Positions 57,917-64,000 of a stretch of 64,000 nucleotides of DNA are shown in pieces; the first letter of the stretch is position 1; each line of letters begins with the position of its first letter. Origin of the DNA: Amoebidium appalachense (Eukaryota > Ichthyosporea); NCBI GenBank assembly GCA_963693365.1, contig CAVNZM010000016.1:5270001-5334000 (forward strand), in the 5' to 3' direction. Below the pieces are notes generated by a model. That model did not search any database and was not told the DNA's origin. It was given only the letters and a program-made list of their open reading frames with translations. A program made the position numbers and the translations under genes.

Positions 57917-58211
57917 GGGGAGGGTGGGTGGGTGGGTATGTGTAAGTGTGTAGGGGGGGGGGGGGGGGGGAGTGGGGGGGGGGGGAGAGATTGGGGGGGG
58001 GGGGGAGACGTTGGTGGGTTTGTGTGTGTGTGTGTGGGGGGGGGGGGGAGGGGGGGAGGGGGGGGAGGGTATGCGGGGGTGGGGGGTGGAGGGGAGGGGG
58101 GGAGGGGGGGGGGGGGGAGGGGTTGGTGTGAGAGCCTATGAGTGTGTGAGAGTGAGGGTATGTGTGTGTGTGTACATGTGTGTGTGTACGTGTGTTTACG
58201 TGTGTGTGTAC

Positions 58212-58242
<31 letters not shown>

Positions 58243-58245
58243 TGT

Positions 58246-58296
<51 letters not shown>

Positions 58297-58780
58297 TGTG
58301 TGTGTATTTGTGTGTGTGCACCAGTGTGTGCGCGTCCTTGTACGGCCGTGTCTGCGTGCATTATGCCAGGTGGGAATAGGTGAAGTAGGTGGGAGAGAGG
58401 GAAACGAAAGGGGGAGGGAGGGGGTATGGGTGCACCCATAAGAGGGTGGGGTGTGGTGATGGGTATGCAATATCATATAATTATAAGGTGGCTATCTTGA
58501 AGGCAAAGACATTCAAAAAATACAATATAATAACGGAAAAAACGAAAGCAAAACGTTTGGGCAGAATATACTCGAACGTAGCCCATCAAAAGGACGTTTT
58601 ATGTGCATTCAGAGAGGGGTAGAAGGATATTGTAGATGTGTACCTCACGGACAATAGCAGGGTCCGAAATGAACAGCATTTTCTGTGGCCCAGCCTTGTA
58701 CGCTACCACCGAACCATATAGCTCGTGCAGCCTCGACGTTGCTGCTCGCACATCTCGCATATCACCGCCCTGGAATGGAA

Positions 58781-58858
<78 letters not shown>

Positions 58859-58947
58859 CGAGAGAGAAAGAGAGAGAGAAGAGAGAGAGTGTGTGTATGT
58901 GTGTGGTGTGTGTGTGTGTGTGTGTGAGTGAGTGTGCGTGCGCGCGT

Positions 58948-59029
<82 letters not shown>

Positions 59030-60192
59030 TTGTGTGGTTGTTTGAGAAGAGGGCGGAACGGGCAGGGGGGGGGGGGGGGAGCATGTGAGGAATAGTAAGA
59101 AGTATTCATTCATGACGGGTACCGTAATGTGGATGTACCGAGGGCGGGGGAGGGGGGAGGAAGGTGTGGGGAGAAGGGAGAGAGAAAAGGAGGAAGTTAT
59201 AGAGGGGGGGAAATGATGATGAGCGGAGGGGAAGGGGGGACATGGGCGACATGGTAACTGTATGTGCGGGAGAAAGAAGAGGGGGGGGGGGGAGAGGGGG
59301 GGGGGGGGGGCAATGTTACAAGAAAACATAAGGTGTAATATTGCATGAAAGAGTGCGAAAAGAACACAGTTGAATGTTACGGTTGTTAATGTAGTTTCAT
59401 GATGAAATGAAGGTCTCCTGTGCTTCTCACGACTGGGGGGGAAGGCGAAGAGAGTCTTTCTTGTCACCCTTCACGAAAAAAACTTATGAGACATCCCATA
59501 CTTTGGATGACTAAAACACTTGCCTAAACAACTCGTCGATCAAACACCCCTTGCTTAACTTCAACCAGTAGATATGATATGACATGAGTTCCAATGTGCG
59601 TATCAACAACATGAAACGGTCAGTAGAGAAATCTATAAATAGTCTAACTTTTATAGATCGACAGTGGGAACACTCCCAATGTGGTTTGGGGGTGGGGGGA
59701 GATGGTGGGGCACTGGAGGGGCAGAAGGGGAGAGAAGGGAGGGGGGGGGGGGGGGGGGGGGGAAAGAGGTAGGGGCTTTACTTCCGTAAAATCAGAATGG
59801 AAACAGCTACAGAATTCACCTCCCATTCCAACCCATTCAGCCCCCGGCTGGTTCTTCAGCAAAACCGCCCCCCCCCCCCCCCCCCCCCCCCTAATACCCC
59901 ATCCCCCCCCCCCCCTCCCCCCCCCCCCCCCCCCCCGCCCAACATACACACACAAAACCTACCAAACAAACAAAAAAATCAGTCCGTATGCACCGTAACG
60001 AAAGTCTACCACAAATCTATGTGAGGCGCATCGGGGAATATTTGTAGAAGTGTTTTATTTATTAAAAGATAAACAATTCCGTGTTTCTTTTGCAATGCAG
60101 TACTATAAATAATATAAATACGTGGAGGTAAAATCTGAAAAAGTGACTTAGATATCGCACGAAGCAAACAATCGAGTGGTACAAGAGAGGGT

Positions 60193-60224
<32 letters not shown>

Positions 60225-60551
60225 AGGTGAAAGCCAAATGCCTGATAATATGAAAATAATATCACAAAGACATAAATTCGCATCGTATGATGATTGCTCA
60301 TTCAGGCCTAATCGACATTGTGTGGCCCTACCTGGAATATATTGCCGACGATAGGTAGGGGTGTAGGCCCAGGCAGTTTTGTCAGCTTGCCGTGTTTGGC
60401 TTCGAGCTCTGACACAACCCTTGACTCCTCGTACCATTTCCTGGTTGCACATACATAGAAAAATAAAAAGAATTAGCTGTTAGTATCGAAGCCCAAAAAG
60501 GAAACGGCGACCAAAGAAGAGAGAGCTCTATTCTGTTTTTCGATACAATAA

Positions 60552-60612
<61 letters not shown>

Positions 60613-60737
60613 ACACACAAAAAAAAAAAAAAGAAAAGAAAACAAAAGAAAAGAAAACAAAAAAAAGAAAAACAAAAATACACAGATACACATACACACA
60701 GACTGGCACTCCTATTTCGACCACACCATCACCACAG

Positions 60738-60774
<37 letters not shown>

Positions 60775-60788
60775 CCCCCACCAAAACA

Positions 60789-60836
<48 letters not shown>

Positions 60837-61329
60837 CACACACATCAGTATCCTTCGTCCCCCCCCCCCCCCTTCTCTCCCTCGCTATGTTCCTTTCGTT
60901 CAACAGTGTAAGCCTGCCCCCTTCCCAAACTTAAACCCCCCCCTCCCTCCCCCCCCCCCCCCCCCCCCCCCCCATCCCCTCCCCTCATCCCCCAACACAC
61001 ACATACCCACCTTCCTCCCTCCGTCCCCCTCCCTCCCTCCCTCCCCTCCTTCCCCAATATCAGGAGACGGTACAGTCCCTGCCCCCCTCCCCCCCCCCCC
61101 CCGCCCCCCCCCCCCTTCCTTTGCCCCCACGCTGCCCACCCGCCTGCCCGTCCTGTACCATCCCCCAATATTGGGGGAGGAGGAGAGGGGAGGAGGTGGG
61201 GCATAATGGGAGAACGAATTTCACGCCAATGTAACCAGATGCTGCTGCTGCATGCAATAGGATCTCAGGGTAGAAAACAGCAGTGGAAAGGTGGGGTACA
61301 CGGAAGGGGGGGGGGGGGGGGGGGGAGGC

Positions 61330-61360
<31 letters not shown>

Positions 61361-61525
61361 GGGGGACTGAAAGATGGCATGGTGGAATGCAACTAAAGAT
61401 AGCTCTTTTCAATCTTTCCTCACACACCTCAGCCACATAGCGACACAGGTGCCCAGCAGTAGGGTGAGGGTGATGGTAGTCCGATCCTGGCTGGCCGTAG
61501 CCAGAATGGTAGAGGTGATGCTCAT
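52428..61525 (-). CDS. Cytochrome P450 monooxygenase, complete
   Basis: Ten exons join in phase: 61428-61525, 60332-60440, 58644-58769, 57665-57859, 56183-56314, 55402-55575, 54731-54925, 54251-54348, 53437-53563, 52428-52757. Product 527 residues, the usual P450 length. An N-terminal membrane helix (about 17-32) and proline hinge [12 protein letters not shown] (55-66) mark a microsomal (ER) enzyme. Helix C WxxxR is W147/R151. The I-helix oxygen-activation motif is A322-S-Y-E-T-T327. ExxR is E384/R387, followed by PERW (446-449). The haem loop [10 protein letters not shown] (466-475) has Cys473 as thiolate ligand. It uses O2 and NADPH via a reductase to oxidise a lipophilic substrate; the substrate cannot be told. 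All donors are GT. Introns carry C runs and CA arrays on the sense strand, plus copies of exon 4 and 6 borders. Family number not assigned. Confidence 0.93.
54634..54682 (+). repeat. (ATT)n trinucleotide repeat
   Basis: About 15 uninterrupted ATT units in P450 intron 7, next to a G run (54691-54711). Confidence 0.95.
55608..55668 (+). repeat. Decayed echo of the P450 exon 6 start
   Basis: ATGCGATTGG, CCAATCA and ACAGCGCTTTAAGATC follow the same order as in exon 6 and its acceptor (55527-55588), about 79 bp further into intron 5. The copied acceptor AG has been lost and small indels destroy the frame. Confidence 0.75.
56538..56614 (+). repeat. (GT)n microsatellite in P450 intron 4
   Basis: About 38 GT units. 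C and G runs lie on either side (56320-56376; 56688-56708). Confidence 0.95.
57192..57515 (+). repeat. Three decayed echoes of the P450 exon 4 end and donor
   Basis: The true exon 4 end (57640-57725) has, on the plus strand, CCAAGTTAGATAAACCCACC, then TGCTCAATACCCCGGGTCAT, TATCGG and AAGTTTATGCCCGGTGATA. Similar ordered blocks recur at about 57200-57275, 57330-57410 and 57445-57510. The middle copy keeps a complete donor (sense GCAG then GTGGGT). Confidence 0.8.
57880..58310 (+). repeat. Poly-G and (GT)n block in P450 intron 3
   Basis: G runs 57883-57914, 57952-57985, 58036-58075 and others, then mixed TACGTGTG and (GT)n at 58160-58310. It begins at the exon 4 acceptor, which in sense is (CA)n ending CATACACAG. 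Confidence 0.9.
58785..59030 (+). repeat. Two (GT)n arrays in P450 intron 2
   Basis: (GT)n 58785-58856 and 58950-59027, separated by a GAGAGA purine run. The first starts about 15 bp from the exon 3 acceptor. Confidence 0.95.
60553..60842 (+). repeat. Poly-C / (CA)n pair, repeated twice
   Basis: C run 60553-60598 followed by (CA)n and an A-rich run; then C run 60739-60773 followed by (CA)n 60790-60842. All lie in P450 intron 1. This intron's tracts are C on the plus strand, against the trend of the gene's other introns. Confidence 0.9.
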
Positions 61526-62682
61526 GCTGCCAACTAAAAGAAGCAGAACTCTGTTAGCTCGATGCTACACTGCAGAGTGAATTGTCCCCTGAGATAGATG
61601 TTCCTCAAAAAAGACGAAAGAAGGGGGTGAAGAAGGGATATGCAGGTCGGAAGAAGTTGAGCGTGGTTGGCTCTTGGTTTTAACCTCGAGGCTACAATCA
61701 CTATTCTCGTGGCTGCATAATCTAAAAAGGTTACAATGATGAGATTGATTTGCGTGCAATATCAAGTGCTGCGAGGTCTTACGTGTCAAATCAGCGAGTC
61801 CCGCTTTGCATCAACAGAATCTTACTGTTCCTAATCTGCTCTCCGATGCATTTATTTTTCATTCTATTTTTTTTTGATTTACTAGTAGACAGCTGAAGTA
61901 GGCATGTTAGTTAGAGATTGAGAATGATAGGGCTCCAACAGCTGTGTTGAATGAACATCTATAGAAAACAAGACATGAACACGAAGACGTGAGCGCATCT
62001 CTGCAAACTGGAATAGATCATCGAAACAAAATAGAAAGGCGCACAAAAATAATGAGAGAAAGTGTGCCCCAGCTGGGCTAAACATTACGAACAGTCCACA
62101 CACCGTTAAAACGATTGGATCCAGCCGCCCAAACATCAGCAAAAAGATTCCAAAAATGGGCTTCGAAACAGGGAACAAACGGAACGAGGAGAAAAGAGTA
62201 AAATCAGGTGGGACTTATACCTAACTAATTACCTCTGTAGTATTATTAGGAAAAACCCCACTACTTTGGCCCTTTCACGCTCACTAACGGGGTTTAGCTG
62301 ACAGCCACAACGACGATATCGATTCAAGGTCTGTTCATGGATGTTTTATATTTATGTTCCATGGAGTTCTTACTTTCAGACTAATCTAGCCGCTTTTGAA
62401 GCGCTCTAAGCCAATCACAGATAGAGAATCTTTCGCATGTGACGTCACGTCCCATGGTTTTTCGTGTGCTCGGCTGTTTTGTATCGCCTTAAGTGCCCAA
62501 CAGTTTCGGCAGGATATTATTAGGGAGGTGGGAGGGGAGGCCCGACGTAGTGGCGAATTGCAGTGGTAGTATGTGTGGTGGTGTGTATTCGTGTGTGTGA
62601 GACGCTGTACGGGGATGGGGGCGGTGGGACAGAGCGGAGAGGAGGGAGGAAGAGGGAGAGAGAGAGGGAGGGGAGGGGGAGG

Positions 62683-62735
<53 letters not shown>

Positions 62736-63672
62736 AGGGTTGTTGGGGGTTAGGTAAAAGTTGTTTTCAGCAGAAAGTCTCACGGAAAGAACGACTCGAA
62801 TCCGTTCACCAACTCTCAGTAAGAACAAATGGACCATGACCTATACTTCTGTTTGGGGTGAATAGCTTGGGAATCATTTGGCAAGCATGATTGTTCACTG
62901 AGATGGATTTATACTTTGGGACGTCATTGTGCCTTTTGCTTAGTTTACATCTTGTCGCAGATCCGCTGCTCGCAAGGTTTTTCAACGCGTATCCTACCCC
63001 ACTCCTCCCTCCCCCCCTCCCCTCCCCCCCACCGATATATGAGACACAAACACCGTGTATTTGTGGCCGGCTTCGAAGATCTAGCTACTCGGATCTAGGT
63101 GGTTTCACTGCAGTGTGTGGCGGCGGCGCTCTGCTCCTTGGCATGTGAATCAGTAAGCACTAATCAGGGATAATTTCTGGGGGCTTTAAGTGACACACTT
63201 GGTTGGTTTAGCAGCAAGTCTTAGGTGTTCAAGAACAATTTTCAGGTCCCGTGGCCTTTTTTTGAGCTTCGGTCCCCCACAAAAGCCCGAGGATAGTATA
63301 ATGCAATAGTAAAGTATATACGTTTTAGACTAATTTTATATGAATGATGCGCTGTAAGCCAATGTAACAGTCCAAGTTGCTGACCGATGACGTAATCACG
63401 GCTATTGGAATCAACGTTTGCGGGCGCACCATTTCAACCACAAAAGGCAGCTGCACAGGAGCACCAAGCTTGGCAAAAGTGAACCTGTCACTTTCTCACT
63501 TCACTTCCATTTCTGAGCCTGTTTTTTTTTTTCTTCTTGTCACAGAGTCGTCGTTGAGGTACTTTATGATTTAAGATCTTAAAACCTGGTAGCATTCCGG
63601 GCAGACATACAGGGAACGGTTTGGCCGTTTCTCAGTGACTTCTTATCGTGTTCTACCATTTTCCTCACACAG
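61526..63672. other. Intergenic region between divergent P450 and EEP genes
   Basis: Unique, moderately AT-rich sequence with a G run of about 49 at 62686-62734. The P450 promoter should lie just right of 61525 and the EEP-gene promoter further right; no convincing TATA box for either. Frames at 62891-63148 and 63377-63574 lack family patterns but could hide upstream exons of the EEP gene. Confidence 0.45.
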
Positions 63673-64000
63673 GGCGTTGGTAGTTGTCTGTGCCACCGGC
63701 ACCCTCCTTCTGCCGTAGATTCATACAAGGCCTTTGAAAAGTCCGACAGCACAGTTGAAGTCCGTCCAAACAACTCACCATCTCTTTTGTCAGCATTATA
63801 CCAGTATTTTGACCCCAACTTGAAAATGCAAAAACCCATCGAACTCCAGGTGGTCAGCTTCAACATCAGATTTGCCAGCGCACGTGACGGCAGCAACAAC
63901 TGGGACCTGCGCCGCCATGCATGTCAAGAAGCAGTCAAGAAGCAAAACCCAGACATTTTCGGTCTCCAAGAGGCAGAATACTCCCAGTTCGAGTTTTTCA
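63673..64000 (+). CDS. Endonuclease/exonuclease/phosphatase (EEP) family protein, 5' part
   Basis: An open stretch begins after a strong acceptor (TTCCTCACACAG) and runs off the window. An in-frame ATG lies at 63826. From there it reads LQVVSFNIRFASARDG, then NNWDLRRHA, then NPDIFGLQEAEYSQFE. This is the N-terminus of the Mg2+-dependent EEP (DNase I-like) fold: the first strand with the metal-site Asn (SFNIR), the NW..R motif, and the catalytic Glu in LQEA. The subgroup resembles the EEP proteins of bacteria and fungi with DG.N.W..R, often of unknown or sugar-/lipid-phosphate substrate. The 51 codons before the ATG are open too (EVRPNNSPSLLSALYQYFDP), so the gene may start upstream in another exon. 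Confidence 0.75.

Overview
This window is nuclear DNA from a eukaryote. It has GT-AG introns, short exons (about 50-800 bp), TATA-like promoters, a complete Ty3/Gypsy chromovirus, Copia and piggyBac remnants, and an extreme load of (GT/CA)n arrays and G or C homopolymer runs. Side-by-side genes for tetrahydrobiopterin synthesis (GTP cyclohydrolase I and a sepiapterin-reductase-like protein) suggest a unicellular relative of animals (for example an ichthyosporean-type holozoan). A fungus-like or other protist lineage cannot be excluded. This is inference; no rRNA or organelle marker is present.

Layout. 0-7.8 kb: one possible exon of a minus-strand gene at the left edge (46-256), then microsatellites and a 7-copy minisatellite. 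7.79-7.90 kb: first exon of the sepiapterin-reductase-like gene (minus). 8-12.9 kb: repeat-derived sequence, including copy 1 of an unclassified 1.2-kb dispersed element. 12.96-15.77 kb: TATA box and a complete 4-exon gene for a 104-residue RRM protein (plus). 16.04-19.80 kb: GTP cyclohydrolase I, six exons (plus), with a TTAA-flanked MITE and a minisatellite in intron 2. 22.7-24.8 kb: the C-terminal three exons recognised of a MATE-type transporter (minus). 25.6-39.2 kb: a nest of mobile elements (LTR-like promoter with PBS, truncated chromovirus copy, Copia fragment, internally deleted piggyBac relic, and an 8.4-kb chromovirus bounded by CCCAT target duplications). 41.3-49.4 kb: a six-exon minus-strand gene for a protein of about 777 residues with a duplicated domain of about 78 residues that I cannot assign to a known family. 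50.8-51.9 kb: copy 2 of the dispersed element (opposite orientation). 52.4-61.5 kb: a complete 10-exon cytochrome P450 gene (minus; 527 residues). 63.67 kb to the end: start of an endonuclease/exonuclease/phosphatase (EEP) domain gene (plus, running off the window).

How things fit together. Gene models were built by eye: every splice junction listed keeps reading phase and joins family-consistent protein sequence. Two themes recur. First, simple-sequence DNA is tied to gene structure: (CA)n tracts sit at many 3' splice sites, (GT)n follows some donors, and most intronic C homopolymers lie on the sense strand. Second, short 'echo' duplications of exon-intron boundaries lie in or near genes (GCH1 exon 3, P450 exons 4 and 6, and an inverted copy for the left-edge exon). 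The dispersed element and the chromovirus both carry simple repeats inside or beside their ORFs, so repeats and mobile DNA appear to spread and decay together here.
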